In this document: piece by piece, positions 51,607 through 60,415 of the stretch
Layout: every line of letters begins with the position of its first letter
Position numbering within the stretch: the first letter of the stretch is position 1
Position numbers and translations under genes: made by a program
Source of the DNA: CALBPI01 sp038521865
GTDB lineage: Bacteria > Pseudomonadota > Gammaproteobacteria > Steroidobacterales > Woeseiaceae
NCBI GenBank assembly: GCA_038521865.1
Contig: JBCBKO010000003.1
Coordinates: 310,001-374,000 of the forward strand
DNA: 64,000 bases
Direction: 5' to 3'
The notes under the pieces: model-generated
What the model saw: the letters and a program-made list of their open reading frames with translations, nothing else
Databases searched by the model: none
What the model was told of the DNA's origin: nothing

Positions 51607-52431
51607 TTAGCCCCAGATTGATAGCTCGCGCCACCATTCCCACCAGTCGACCCAGCTTTCTGTCCAGAGCGTGCCGCTGATCACGATACAAACCGCGCTC
51701 CAGAATCCCGCATTCAATGCGAGGAACAATCCGAGACGGTGAATTCCCAGTGAACCGATCGAGTAACCGATCGAGTCGCGGAAGTACGAGTTCTCATGCT
51801 CTGCCGTCGCAACCTTCTTGCCTTTCCCCGGGTTAGCCGCGGACAGGATGGCGCCACCGTGCAGGGCGAGCGCGAGCGTGGTTGTGAAGAAGAACGTGAT
51901 CGCGATCATATGCGCCGGGTTGTAGTGGAAGTTCACATACGCGTAACCCGTGTTGGAGACCCAATCGAGGTGGCGCATGATCCCGTACGGGAATGCGTTG
52001 CCCCAGGCACCCATCCAGATCGGACGAATCACTTCCAGTGTGACGTATGCGAAGATCGCAGTCGCAAACGCAACAGGCACATGGTAGCCAATCCCAAGCT
52101 TGCGGCAGATCTCTACCTCACGCAGCGCCCAGCAACTGAAGGAGCCAACAGCACAGACTGTGATGATCTGCCACAGGCCGCCCTCCTTGATCGGCGCCAG
52201 TCCCAGGCCGTAGGTTATATCCGGTGGCGGAATATTGATTAGCCAGATATTCCACGTGCCGCCGAGGGCAATTCCGTAGAACACCATGGCGACGCCGAGC
52301 AGCGTGAACACGAAGCCCAACACACCAAAGAATCCGACATAGAACGGCCCGAACCAGAAATCAAACAGATCTCCGCCGAGCAGCGTTCCCCCCTTTATTC
52401 GATATTTTCTTTCGAAATTTAACATCGCCAT
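51607..52431 (-). CDS. pufL: photosynthetic reaction centre subunit L
   Basis: 274 residues, five membrane helices. Seen: FERKYRIKGGTLLGGDLFDFW at the N-terminus, FHYNPAHMIAITFFFTTTLALALHGGAI with three His ligands, and GSLGIHRLGLFLALNAGFW with a further iron ligand and the quinone pocket. Separated from pufA by 166 nt containing a strong hairpin (52523-52586), which probably lowers pufLM relative to pufBA mRNA. Confidence 0.98.
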   Translation of the reverse strand: MAMLNFERKYRIKGGTLLGGDLFDFWFGPFYVGFFGVLGFVFTLLGVAMVFYGIALGGTWNIWLINIPPPDITYGLGLAPIKEGGLWQIITVCAVGSFSCWALREVEICRKLGIGYHVPVAFATAIFAYVTLEVIRPIWMGAWGNAFPYGIMRHLDWVSNTGYAYVNFHYNPAHMIAITFFFTTTLALALHGGAILSAANPGKGKKVATAEHENSYFRDSIGYSIGSLGIHRLGLFLALNAGFWSAVCIVISGTLWTESWVDWWEWWRELSIWG

Positions 52432-52522
52432 TTTATTTTCCTCCGCGGGATTAACGGATCACCAATCCCCAACTCCCTGATCGCGGTCTACTCTGTACGC
52501 AAATCTTTTCGTCAAAAAGAAC

Positions 52523-52586
52523 AAAAAACAGTCCGACCATTCTCCAAGGACTGTCTTCGACCGACGTCGAAGAACAGCCGGACTGT
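52523..52586 (-). terminator. pufA-pufL intercistronic hairpin followed by U run
   Basis: On the minus strand ACAGTCCG (52586-52579) pairs with CGGACTGT (52535-52528) around an inner stem TCTTCGAC/GTCGAAGA (52553-52573), followed by six T. It looks like an attenuating terminator or 3' stabiliser. In Rhodobacter a hairpin at the same place protects pufBA mRNA and explains excess LH1 over reaction centre. Confidence 0.8.
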
Positions 52587-52597
52587 CAGCGCCTGCC

Positions 52598-52807
52598 TCA
52601 GCTGAGGACGTCCAGCGCAGTTGGTTGCTTTTGGGCAACTGCCTGCGTCAGATCAATCTCCGTTACTGCTGCACTTGGCCCTTCGATCCAGTTGAATCTG
52701 TCAGTCGACAGAACAATGAAGTGGATTGAAAAAGCCAGGACAGCAAGGAACGCAACCAAAGCGACGAGAGCTCGACGTGGGTCGAACATTAGCCATATAC
52801 GCCACAT
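52598..52807 (-). CDS. pufA: LH1 light-harvesting alpha polypeptide
   Basis: 69 residues, one membrane helix (VALVAFLAVLAFSIHFIVLS). The bacteriochlorophyll-ligating histidine is in AFSIHFIVL, with a Trp further on at RFNW, typical of B870-type alpha chains. N-terminal MWRIWLMFDPRRAL is the family start. Pairs with PufB to make the LH1 ring. Preceded by pufB with a 12-nt gap. Confidence 0.96.
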   Translation of the reverse strand: MWRIWLMFDPRRALVALVAFLAVLAFSIHFIVLSTDRFNWIEGPSAAVTEIDLTQAVAQKQPTALDVLS

Positions 52808-52819
52808 AATTTTGCTCTC

Positions 52820-53032
52820 CTATCCAAGCAAAGTTTTAGCAGCCGTAGCTACCGTATCGAGCGCCGAGGAGTAGCCGTCTACCCCAGGGAACCATGGACG
52901 CCAGCTCCATACCAAGAAGTGCGCGATGATTGCGACAACCACGTAGCCGATCGTGCTAGACATGAACAGCTTGTGGTACTCCTTGGCTCCGTTGGCGGTA
53001 AGACCCGTCATCGAGCCTCCGTTTTCAGCCAT
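52820..53032 (-). CDS. pufB: LH1 light-harvesting beta polypeptide
   Basis: 70 residues from ATG 53032, which has AAGGAAAA upstream. One membrane helix with the ligating His in VVAIIAHFLVWSW, the membrane-interface EYHKLF His earlier, and the beta-chain end RPWFPGVDGY. The upstream 100 nt on the transcript hold a small hairpin (CCACAC/GTGTGG, 53075-53094), perhaps an RNA processing region. Confidence 0.96.
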   Translation of the reverse strand: MAENGGSMTGLTANGAKEYHKLFMSSTIGYVVVAIIAHFLVWSWRPWFPGVDGYSSALDTVATAAKTLLG

Positions 53033-53134
53033 AGTGGTTTTCCTTTTGACGATGGCCAGATGGCCGTTACCACACAACACCCCGTGTGGCCGGGGTCCTG
53101 GCAATCGATCCGAAAATCGTTCACCAAAACTCGT

Positions 53135-53359
53135 TTATGCAGACAGCGCTATCGCTGCTGCAGTCTTCGCAGCGTTCACCGCTTCGCGATAGGCCGACCG
53201 ATACCCTTGCCGTCCTGGTGGCCATGGCTGCCAGCGCCAATTAGAGGCGCGAGCCACGAGTGCTACCGGGAACATCGCAAGAAAACACACGCCGGACAGC
53301 ACACGAAAATGCGTCTGGCTTGCCGGGTTGTGTTTCGATTGGTCGGTGATAACGTTCAT
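53135..53359 (-). CDS. pufQ: PufQ family protein with LH1-beta-like second half
   Basis: 74 residues behind AGGAGAAAA, between bchZ and pufB, the pufQ position; Rhodobacter PufQ also has 74. One membrane helix (VLSGVCFLAMFPVALVA) with the PufQ-like FL-x-x-x-P-x-A pattern and a C-terminal SAYREA segment. PufQ is known to be needed for bacteriochlorophyll synthesis or delivery to pigment proteins. From the helix on (VALVARASNWRWQPWPPG, then GYRSAYREAVNAAKT) it also aligns ungapped with PufB, but Arg stands where PufB has its chlorophyll His. Family assignment is by position, size and these patterns. Confidence 0.7.
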   Translation of the reverse strand: MNVITDQSKHNPASQTHFRVLSGVCFLAMFPVALVARASNWRWQPWPPGRQGYRSAYREAVNAAKTAAAIALSA

Positions 53360-53376
53360 TGTTTTCTCCTGTCCGC

Positions 53377-54822
53377 TCAGGCGGCAGCGTTGCGTGCATT
53401 CGCCAGCACGCGATGGACATCATTTTGTTTAACCTCGTCCGCATCACGAGCGCGGGCGTCGCGATCGATGGCGTCGCGAAGCTGCTTGGCAGCCGAAATC
53501 CGTACAAGGATCGGTTGCTCGGCAATGTGGGCATCGAACGCCTGTTTGGCGCTGTCGGACCAAGGCACACCGCTGATACGCGCAGGCGTTTCGGTAACCT
53601 GATCCAGTTGCGTACCGAGCGGCAGAATATTGAATAGCGCATCGAACAATGCGTTACAGACTTCCTGCACGACATAGGTCGCGCCGCTATAACCCATGAA
53701 CGGTGTGCCCGTATGTCGACGGATGACCGCACCGGGGAAGGAAGCGGGAATATACTGCGCACGGTTGCCCGCCTCGGCGATGTACATCCGCTCGTTGTAA
53801 CTTCCGAACACGACCAACGGCCCCTGCTCGTGAATCAATCGACGTATCTCTGCGTTGTCGGTCTTGGAACCGGCACAACGAGAAATCGCAAAGTTGCACG
53901 GCAGACCGAGATCGTCGGTCAAGAATTTCTTAAGGCCACGCACGTAGGTCTCATTGGCAACCACGCCGAAACTCGCCGTAGCAAAAAAGTCCTGGGTGAC
54001 CGAACGCCACAGATCCCATAACGGCTTGATCGTCGTATGTTTCTCTCGCTCGATGAACGGCTCCGGATCGAGACCGAGCAACTCGCCAAGCTCGCGCAGA
54101 AAGGCGGTTGTGCTGTGCAAGCCAATGGGCGCCTGCAAATAGGGTCGTTCCAGGTTTTCGCAAAGCAACCGGCCGAACTCGCGATACATGCAGATATTCA
54201 CATCGGCGTCGCACAGGTTCTTGATCTCGGTGAGATGTGACCCCAGCGGGAACACCATGTTGATCTCGGCACCGATGCCCTCAACGAGACGTTGAATCTC
54301 GGCGAGATCCGAAGGCATGTTGAAGTGACCGTAAGCCGGCCCGATGATATTGACCCGTGGCTTGGCACCTTCCGGTCGTTTGCGCGGCGCGCGGACTTTT
54401 TTCGGCCCGAACTCCTTCCATAACCAATACATCGCGCGGTCCGCGCTTTGCCACTGATCCTCATCGATCGTGCGCGGCAGAAAGCGCTTGATGCCTGTGC
54501 CTTCCGGTGTGACACCGCCACCGATCATCTCTGCGATGGAACCGGTGACAACGACACTTGGCTCGTCACCGTTCAACACTTCGTGTGCCCGACGCATCGC
54601 GCCTTCGGTGCCGGTTTGACCAAGTTCTTCCTCACCGAGGCCGGTAACGACTATCGGCAGTTCGTGCGGTGGCAAACCATCGGTGTAGTGCAGGACCGAG
54701 GTCACAGGGAGATTTTCGCAACCCACCGGACCATCGATGATCACCTGCAGTCCTTTGACTGCCGTGAATACGTAGACAGAACCCCAGTAGCCGCCAGCGC
54801 GATCATGATCGAGAATCAACAT
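53377..54822 (-). CDS. bchZ: chlorophyllide a reductase subunit Z
   Basis: 481 residues. With BchY it forms the nitrogenase-like catalytic component that reduces ring B of chlorophyllide a. Seen: GYWGSVYVFTAVKGLQVIID, GPVGCENLPVTSVLHYTDG (iron-sulfur cysteine), VVTGLGEEELGQTG and MGYSGATYVVQEVCNALFDA. Start overlaps the bchY stop by one base. Confidence 0.97.
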   Translation of the reverse strand: MLILDHDRAGGYWGSVYVFTAVKGLQVIIDGPVGCENLPVTSVLHYTDGLPPHELPIVVTGLGEEELGQTGTEGAMRRAHEVLNGDEPSVVVTGSIAEMIGGGVTPEGTGIKRFLPRTIDEDQWQSADRAMYWLWKEFGPKKVRAPRKRPEGAKPRVNIIGPAYGHFNMPSDLAEIQRLVEGIGAEINMVFPLGSHLTEIKNLCDADVNICMYREFGRLLCENLERPYLQAPIGLHSTTAFLRELGELLGLDPEPFIEREKHTTIKPLWDLWRSVTQDFFATASFGVVANETYVRGLKKFLTDDLGLPCNFAISRCAGSKTDNAEIRRLIHEQGPLVVFGSYNERMYIAEAGNRAQYIPASFPGAVIRRHTGTPFMGYSGATYVVQEVCNALFDALFNILPLGTQLDQVTETPARISGVPWSDSAKQAFDAHIAEQPILVRISAAKQLRDAIDRDARARDADEVKQNDVHRVLANARNAAA

Positions 54823-56309
54823 CAGACTATCGACTCCGCTACATCTTTCTTCGGCGCGGGGCGCGGTCGACGCGGCTTCGGCGGAGGTGGCGGTGTGTCT
54901 CGCCAGATACCTGCCGTGTGGCCTTTTCCGACGCCCTCGAAAAACGCGTCCATCTCATCGAAGCGAGGCTTCTGTGCAATGGCTGCATTGACTACTGCGG
55001 ATAACGCCGCAGGGCCAGGCGCACCCATCAACGGCCGTGCCGAAATCAGGTTGGTGAAATACAGCGCCGGTCTCGATTGCTCTTTCGCCGCCTGAACGAC
55101 AGGCGTTGTACCCACGGCCAGATCGGGATCGAACTCGTTCATAGCCGCGATGTCTTGTTCCAAAGACGCTCGGTATTGGACGTGTACACCGCGGGACTCA
55201 AGCCAATCGCGATCCGCTTCAGAGTACGGCGTCTTCGGACAAGCCGTTCCAACGTAACGGACGTCTGCCCCACACTCTTTCAAGAGGCGCGCCACCAGCA
55301 GTTCGGAACCCTCATAACCGGAGAGCGTGATGCGACCATCCACTTTCACTTTGGAGAGCACTTCCGTAATCATCGAAAGTGCCGAATTGCTTGCCTGATC
55401 GACACGGGACTTCTCAATCCCCATGGCATCACCGACCAAACGCAGCCAATCAGCGGTTCCTTCTCTACCCACCGGGGCGGAACCGAAAGCAACACGTCCT
55501 GCCGCTTTGAATTCACGCAATGACGCGGTATAGAACGGGTGAATCGCGGCCACTGCTGGGCATGCCAGCGCTTCGTACAACTCACGCCACTCGCGAGTCG
55601 GCACTACCGGCCCAGCCCCAAGTCCCATTGGGCGCAAAAGCTGATCGATCGTTACCGGGTCAGCAGGGAACATCTCGCCCAAAAGCGCAATCCGTGGCAG
55701 ATCAGTGTCTTTCCGCTCGCGTGGTGCAGCAACCGGCCCAAGTTCGGCCTCGCTTCTGGCGTAATTCAACATCGCGCCAGCGAGTACGTCTTTGGCTTCC
55801 GCATGGGTCGGTACGCCGAATCCCGGGACATCAATGCCGACAATGCGGACACCATTGATTTCCTTGGGCAGCATTTGCAGCGGCACACCCGATGCTGTCG
55901 GCACACACAGGTTGGTCACCACGATGGCATCGTAGTGTTCCGGATCTGCCATCTCGTGGACTGCATCGCGGATATCTTCATAGAGTTTTCCGGTCACGAG
56001 TGACTCGGAATTGAACGGCACGTAACCGACCGTTCTGCGCGCCCCGTAAAAGTGCGATGTAAACGTCAGCCCATACACGCAGCATGCTGACCCCGACAAA
56101 ATTGTCGCTGTCCGACGCATGCGCAATCCAACGCGTAGCGAGCCGAATGCGGGGCACATGCTTTGCGGTTGGTCGTGCGGACCGGTTGGATAGTCACGAG
56201 CAAACTTCGCCATCAGCTCGCCGTTGCCGGCTTTGGATGCCGCTTTACGCATCTCATCCTTCGAGTGGCAGCCGCCCGCTTCGTTCATTGGTGTGTTGTC
56301 CCTCTCCAT
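54822..56309 (-). CDS. bchY: chlorophyllide a reductase subunit Y
   Basis: About 495 residues. Nitrogenase MoFe-like partner of BchZ. Iron-sulfur ligands: QSMCPAFGSLRVGLRMRR, GSACCVYGLTFTSHFYGARR and VVTNLCVPTASGVPL. A second possible start is ATG 56288 (MNEAGG), which has GGAGAGG; ATG 56309 is used because it fits better behind bchX (16-nt gap). A C-terminal Pro-rich basic tail (PPPPPKPRRPRPAPKK) is unusual. Confidence 0.96.
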   Translation of the reverse strand: MERDNTPMNEAGGCHSKDEMRKAASKAGNGELMAKFARDYPTGPHDQPQSMCPAFGSLRVGLRMRRTATILSGSACCVYGLTFTSHFYGARRTVGYVPFNSESLVTGKLYEDIRDAVHEMADPEHYDAIVVTNLCVPTASGVPLQMLPKEINGVRIVGIDVPGFGVPTHAEAKDVLAGAMLNYARSEAELGPVAAPRERKDTDLPRIALLGEMFPADPVTIDQLLRPMGLGAGPVVPTREWRELYEALACPAVAAIHPFYTASLREFKAAGRVAFGSAPVGREGTADWLRLVGDAMGIEKSRVDQASNSALSMITEVLSKVKVDGRITLSGYEGSELLVARLLKECGADVRYVGTACPKTPYSEADRDWLESRGVHVQYRASLEQDIAAMNEFDPDLAVGTTPVVQAAKEQSRPALYFTNLISARPLMGAPGPAALSAVVNAAIAQKPRFDEMDAFFEGVGKGHTAGIWRDTPPPPPKPRRPRPAPKKDVAESIV

Positions 56310-56325
56310 AGTCTCGCCCCGATGC

Positions 56326-57348
56326 CTAGACGGCGTCGTAGATGACCTCGAGAGACTCGCGCGGCGCGTAGCTAGCGCCTCGCATATCAGCAGGTGACGC
56401 AGGCTCCAAAACGATATCGCCGCCTGTCTCTTCGCTGGAGAACAGTCCGAGCAAACCGTCCTGGTCGAGCGGGTTCGGTTGTTGCGGCGGTGCTTCTGCA
56501 ACCTGGGTTGCCAGACCTTCGAACAGGGATGCCCATTGACCACCGGGCTTGCCAACGATTTCGTAGTTGGCGCTCTTGCGCCGAATGTCGTCATCCGCCG
56601 GAATTGCGGCGAGCACCGGAATACCAACAGCTTTCGCAAATGCCGCCGCCTCGCCGGTGCCGTCGTCCTTGTTGATTGCCATGCCGGCAACGCCGACGTT
56701 CCCGCCTAGCTTGCGGAAGTACTCAACCGCGGAGCAGACATTGTTGGCAACGTACAGCGATTGAAGATCGTTAGAGCCGACCACGATGACCTTCTGGCAC
56801 ATGTCGCGAGCGATTGGCAAACCAAAGCCACCGCAGACAACGTCACCCAGGAAGTCGAGCAACACGTAGTCGAAATCCCACTCATGAAACCCTAGTTTCT
56901 CGAGCAACTCGAATCCGTGGATGATGCCCCGACCACCGCAGCCGCGACCGACCTCCGGCCCACCGAGCTCCATGGCATAAACACCATCTCGCTTGAAACA
57001 CACATCACCGATTTCGACTTCCTCACCCGCCGCCTTCTTGCGAGCAGAAGTCTCGATGATCGTCGGGCAACTCTTGCCGCCGAACAGCAAAGAGGTTGTG
57101 TCGCTCTTTGGATCGCAGCCGATGAGCAGCACTTTCTTGCCTTGCTGCGCCATCATGTAAGAGAGGTTGGAGAGCGTGAAGCTCTTGCCGATACCGCCTT
57201 TTCCGTAGATCGCGATGATCTGCGTCTCTTTAGTGACCTCGCCGTTCGGCACAGGATCCGGCTCAACACGCGCCTCCGCACGGAGTTGATCGCGGCGGCG
57301 GATACTTGGATCAACCTTGATTTCGGTAACGTTGTCTTTACTGCTCAC
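56326..57348 (-). CDS. bchX: chlorophyllide a reductase iron protein subunit X
   Basis: 340 residues from GTG 57348, which has a perfect GGAGGG 7 nt upstream and overlaps the bchC stop (GTGA). NifH/BchL-like dimeric ATPase supplying electrons to BchYZ. Seen: AIYGKGGIGKSFTLSNLSYM (P-loop), VLLIGCDPKSDTTSLLF, and the 4Fe-4S cysteines in VGRGCGGRGII and LGDVVCGGFGLPI. The N- and C-terminal extensions (about 50 residues each) are typical of BchX versus BchL. Confidence 0.97.
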   Translation of the reverse strand: MSSKDNVTEIKVDPSIRRRDQLRAEARVEPDPVPNGEVTKETQIIAIYGKGGIGKSFTLSNLSYMMAQQGKKVLLIGCDPKSDTTSLLFGGKSCPTIIETSARKKAAGEEVEIGDVCFKRDGVYAMELGGPEVGRGCGGRGIIHGFELLEKLGFHEWDFDYVLLDFLGDVVCGGFGLPIARDMCQKVIVVGSNDLQSLYVANNVCSAVEYFRKLGGNVGVAGMAINKDDGTGEAAAFAKAVGIPVLAAIPADDDIRRKSANYEIVGKPGGQWASLFEGLATQVAEAPPQQPNPLDQDGLLGLFSSEETGGDIVLEPASPADMRGASYAPRESLEVIYDAV

Positions 57349-58283
57349 TCGGTGTCCCTCCAATCGAGAATCATCTTCAGACAATCCGCATCGTCGAAAG
57401 CGATGCGGTATGCATCGTCAGCATCGGTGGCTGACAGGCGATGGGTGATGAGCCCATCCAGCGACAGACGGCCGTCCCGGACCATGTCTGTCACTGCAAT
57501 CAGGTCTTCCTCGGCCCACTCGGCAGCGACGGTCAGCCGCGCCTCAGTCATGAAGGCCATAGGGAAATTGAACGCCACATCTGTGGCGTAGAAACCGGCA
57601 AGAACGAGCTCGCCTCGATGCGCGAGACGCGCAATGAGCCCGTTGATCGCGGCCTGGTCGCCGCTCGCGTCACAAATCGTTCTGTACTCGGTCCGCGCAT
57701 CGTCGGCAGGGTCCATCACGAGATAGTTGGTCTCACCAGTACGACGCGTGGCGTTGGTTTCCCAAACGACTGGCGCGGGTGCCCCTGAAGCGGCAATGAC
57801 CCGCGCGATGAGTCGACCCAGCACGCCGTGACCGACAACGACTTCGGGAACCGCATTACCTCTGAACGCCGCGTGATGCGCCGTAGCAGCCAGTGCGATC
57901 AGGACACCCTGCTCGCCCCATTCGCCGGGAATCGTGAGCGCCTTCTCAGGCGGGGTGATCAATCGGGAAGCGGCGCCTCCAAATAGTCCACGGACGTCGC
58001 CGTAGCAGCGCGCACCCGAGACGAATACAAACTCGCCAACCCGGTGCTGAAGCGCGTCGGGGGCTTCGCGTATGACGCCGACCGTTTCATAGCCGGGAAC
58101 CAGGGGATAACCCATACCAGGGAATGGCGGCATCTTGCCCTGCCACAGCAAGCGCTCCGTACCTGTACTGATGCCGCTGTATGCAACATCAACAACCAAG
58201 TCTTCGTTGGAGGAAGCTTCGAGGCCCAATCGATTCAATTCGACGCACCCTGGTTCCTGCATAACGACGGCAACTGTGTCCAT
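57345..58283 (-). CDS. bchC: bacteriochlorophyllide C3 1-hydroxyethyl dehydrogenase
   Basis: 312 residues, a medium-chain dehydrogenase-like protein. Oxidises the 3-hydroxyethyl group to acetyl in bacteriochlorophyll a synthesis. Seen: SGISTGTERLLWQGKMPPFPGMGYPLVPGYETVG, VSGARCYGDVRGLFGGAA and the nucleotide loop VVVGHGVLGRLIARV. ATG 58283 has GGGATACAG upstream; the in-frame extension to 58325 is likely leader. Preceded by a promoter with two overlapping palindromes. Confidence 0.95.
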   Translation of the reverse strand: MDTVAVVMQEPGCVELNRLGLEASSNEDLVVDVAYSGISTGTERLLWQGKMPPFPGMGYPLVPGYETVGVIREAPDALQHRVGEFVFVSGARCYGDVRGLFGGAASRLITPPEKALTIPGEWGEQGVLIALAATAHHAAFRGNAVPEVVVGHGVLGRLIARVIAASGAPAPVVWETNATRRTGETNYLVMDPADDARTEYRTICDASGDQAAINGLIARLAHRGELVLAGFYATDVAFNFPMAFMTEARLTVAAEWAEEDLIAVTDMVRDGRLSLDGLITHRLSATDADDAYRIAFDDADCLKMILDWRDTE

Positions 58284-58341
58284 CTGTATCCCAAACCCCG
58301 AACTTGAGAGACAACCCCTCGTCATCTTCTCGTGTTAGCTG

Positions 58342-58386
58342 TGTCCAGTTTACGCCGGCTGGACAATGTGTCAAGACGATTGGACA
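58342..58386 (-). promoter_or_regulatory. bchC promoter with PpsR/CrtJ-type operators
   Basis: Minus strand: TTGACA (58374-58369), 16 nt, TAAACT (58352-58347), giving a start near 58340. TGT-N12-ACA (58386-58369), the PpsR/CrtJ pattern, covers the -35. A second palindrome TGTCCAG-N10-CTGGACA (58365-58342) covers the -10. In Rhodobacter capsulatus, CrtJ binds two sites at the same places in the bchC promoter. The second palindrome here has 18 bp between TGT and ACA, not 12. Confidence 0.8.
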
Positions 58387-58400
58387 GATTGATGTGTAAA

Positions 58401-59492
58401 TTAAACTGGATTCGTTGACAGAACACTGGCGATCAAAGGTACGGGGGTGGGATGAAAACGCGCTTCGGAGAACCCATTTCGGATTAGTAATTCATTGATT
58501 TGATTGATAGTTCTGGCCTTTCCACTCCCCATTGCAAGGAGATAAAAACCAAAATAGACATCGCCGACTGTTTCAGCCCCGGGCGTCCCGGCCAGCGGTT
58601 CGGCGATCAATAATGTCCCGTCAACCGACAGGTTTTGCCGAATATTTGTCAACAATTGATCGACGACATCATCGTCATGGTCATGAATGATGCGAACAAG
58701 GGAGATCAGATCGGCTCCGGATGGCAACGCATCCTGACAGAAGTTGCCCGCGTGCCGCGTCACCGCACGTTGACCGCTGTCTGACCGCAGCCCCGCGACC
58801 CCCGGCAAATCGAAAACCTCGAGCTGCAGCCCGGGATACGCATTTCCTACCGCCCCAACGAACGCGCCGGTACCACCGCCCACATCCAGTAACCGCCTGG
58901 CACTGCTGAAGTCATAGGCCGCAAGAACCTGCTCAGATACCATCGGCTGGGACTCAGCCATAAGCTTGCTGTAGGCAGCCACGCGCTCAGTAGCCAGCGA
59001 ACCCGGATCCTGCTTGGCATAGCCCCAGTAGTCACCGAGCTGGGTTGTCGGGGCTTCGCCGCGCAACAGCGCCAGTGGGTCCGCGAGATCTTGATAGAGG
59101 AGATGGTGGTGCGCAGCCATCGATGTGATGCCCTTGTCGCCAATCAGTGCTGCACCGAGCGGCCCGAGCGCAACGCGAGCGCCTTTTCGTGCTTCCAACA
59201 AATCCAGCGCGATCGCCGCGTCGATCAATCGATCTAATGCTGGCGTTTCAAGCCCGCTGCCGGTCGCGAGCACCGCGCGCTCCAACGGCCCGTCAGCCAA
59301 ACGATCGAACCAGTTGAGCTCGACGCATGCCATTAGCGTTTGGCTGTAAACAAATCCTGCAGAAATATCGAAAAGCCGCCGCGCTTGGCGGCGGGCAACG
59401 AGGGAGAACGGCCAGATACGCGCGACCCGCTGACGAAAACGTGGATTCGCGATCAGGCGGGTTCGCCAGTCGCGCCAGTCATTACCAGACAT
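58401..59492 (-). CDS. crtF: hydroxyneurosporene/demethylspheroidene O-methyltransferase
   Basis: 363 residues. SAM-dependent methylation of the tertiary hydroxyl at C1 of carotenoids, following CrtC and CrtD. SAM motif LLDVGGGTGAFVGAVGNAYP near residue 200; VRIIHDHDD near residue 270 and TLLIAEPLAGTPGAETVGD near 315 are typical O-methyltransferase features. Starts 18 nt after crtE. A gap of 117 nt before bchC contains its promoter. Confidence 0.95.
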   Translation of the reverse strand: MSGNDWRDWRTRLIANPRFRQRVARIWPFSLVARRQARRLFDISAGFVYSQTLMACVELNWFDRLADGPLERAVLATGSGLETPALDRLIDAAIALDLLEARKGARVALGPLGAALIGDKGITSMAAHHHLLYQDLADPLALLRGEAPTTQLGDYWGYAKQDPGSLATERVAAYSKLMAESQPMVSEQVLAAYDFSSARRLLDVGGGTGAFVGAVGNAYPGLQLEVFDLPGVAGLRSDSGQRAVTRHAGNFCQDALPSGADLISLVRIIHDHDDDVVDQLLTNIRQNLSVDGTLLIAEPLAGTPGAETVGDVYFGFYLLAMGSGKARTINQINELLIRNGFSEARFHPTPVPLIASVLSTNPV

Positions 59493-59510
59493 TAAGGCCT
59501 GCCTTGAGAT

Positions 59511-60383
59511 TCAGGCAGCCTCGCACAAAGCACGGATACGGGATATCGCCTGCTCGCCCTGTGCGTTGATCTTCGACATCAAACGCTCTCGACCCGTGCA
59601 GGCTGGTACGGACTCGGCTGCAATGTTGACGAGGCTTTGCAGGCGCGCGATCGCGCCCTCGAAACCCAGCTCCGTAACGGCACTCGGCCTTGCATGGCGA
59701 ACATCCTGACCCACAGGCTTACCGATTACCTCAACGGTCTCGTAGCGATCACGCAGGTCGTCGAGCACCTGGTACGCCTCACCGAGGCGTTTCCCGAGCG
59801 CATACCAAGGCTCCGGGTTAGCCCCAGCCGCCGTAGCACCCGCGGCACACGCCGCGGAAAACAGAGCACCCGTTTTCGCTTGCTGATAGGCGCGCAAATC
59901 GACGCCCGGCTCACACTCGTACGCTTGCCCGGCAATGATGCCTCGCGGTGCGCCCACAGACCTGCCGATGACCCGCATCAATGCCTGCAAACGCCCCGGA
60001 TGACGAGCGGCACCTGCGGCCAACACCTCAAACGCCATAACGATGAGCTCGTCACCCACCAATAAAGCGAGGCGCTCATCAAACGCGACGTGCACCGTGG
60101 GCTTGCCACGACGCAGATCAGCGTCGTCAAAGCAGGGCATGTCGTCGTGGACCAACGATGCGCAATGCAATAACTCAACGGACACCGCAGCCGCATCGAC
60201 ACACCCAGGATCATCCGAGCCGCAGGCCTCAGCAACAGACAACGTCAACCTGGGGCGAATGCGCCCGCCACCCGGTATGACCGCATAGCGCACTGCGCTC
60301 GCGAGACGCGGCGGACAATCCTCAGACAGATGCGCCTGCAGAGCGGACTCAATCGCCGACTCAATTCGGGTTGCGCTGACCAT
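59511..60383 (-). CDS. crtE: geranylgeranyl diphosphate synthase
   Basis: 290 residues. Makes C20 diphosphate for carotenoids and for the bacteriochlorophyll tail. First Asp-rich motif LVHDDMPCFDDADLRRGKPT, second DDLRDRYETVEVIGK (DDxxD-like). The isoprenoid synthase signatures confirm the fold, and location with crtF favours crtE over ispA. AAGGGGG precedes ATG 60383. Heads the crtE-F-bchCXYZ-puf superoperon and is divergent from crtC over a shared PpsR-type control region. Confidence 0.95.
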   Translation of the reverse strand: MVSATRIESAIESALQAHLSEDCPPRLASAVRYAVIPGGGRIRPRLTLSVAEACGSDDPGCVDAAAVSVELLHCASLVHDDMPCFDDADLRRGKPTVHVAFDERLALLVGDELIVMAFEVLAAGAARHPGRLQALMRVIGRSVGAPRGIIAGQAYECEPGVDLRAYQQAKTGALFSAACAAGATAAGANPEPWYALGKRLGEAYQVLDDLRDRYETVEVIGKPVGQDVRHARPSAVTELGFEGAIARLQSLVNIAAESVPACTGRERLMSKINAQGEQAISRIRALCEAA

Positions 60384-60415
60384 TCAAGCCCCCTTTGACA
60401 ACTAACTCGACGAGA

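Noticed and set aside
56310..56690. 127-residue N-terminal extension of bchY
   Set aside because: Lies inside bchX and lacks similarity to BchY.
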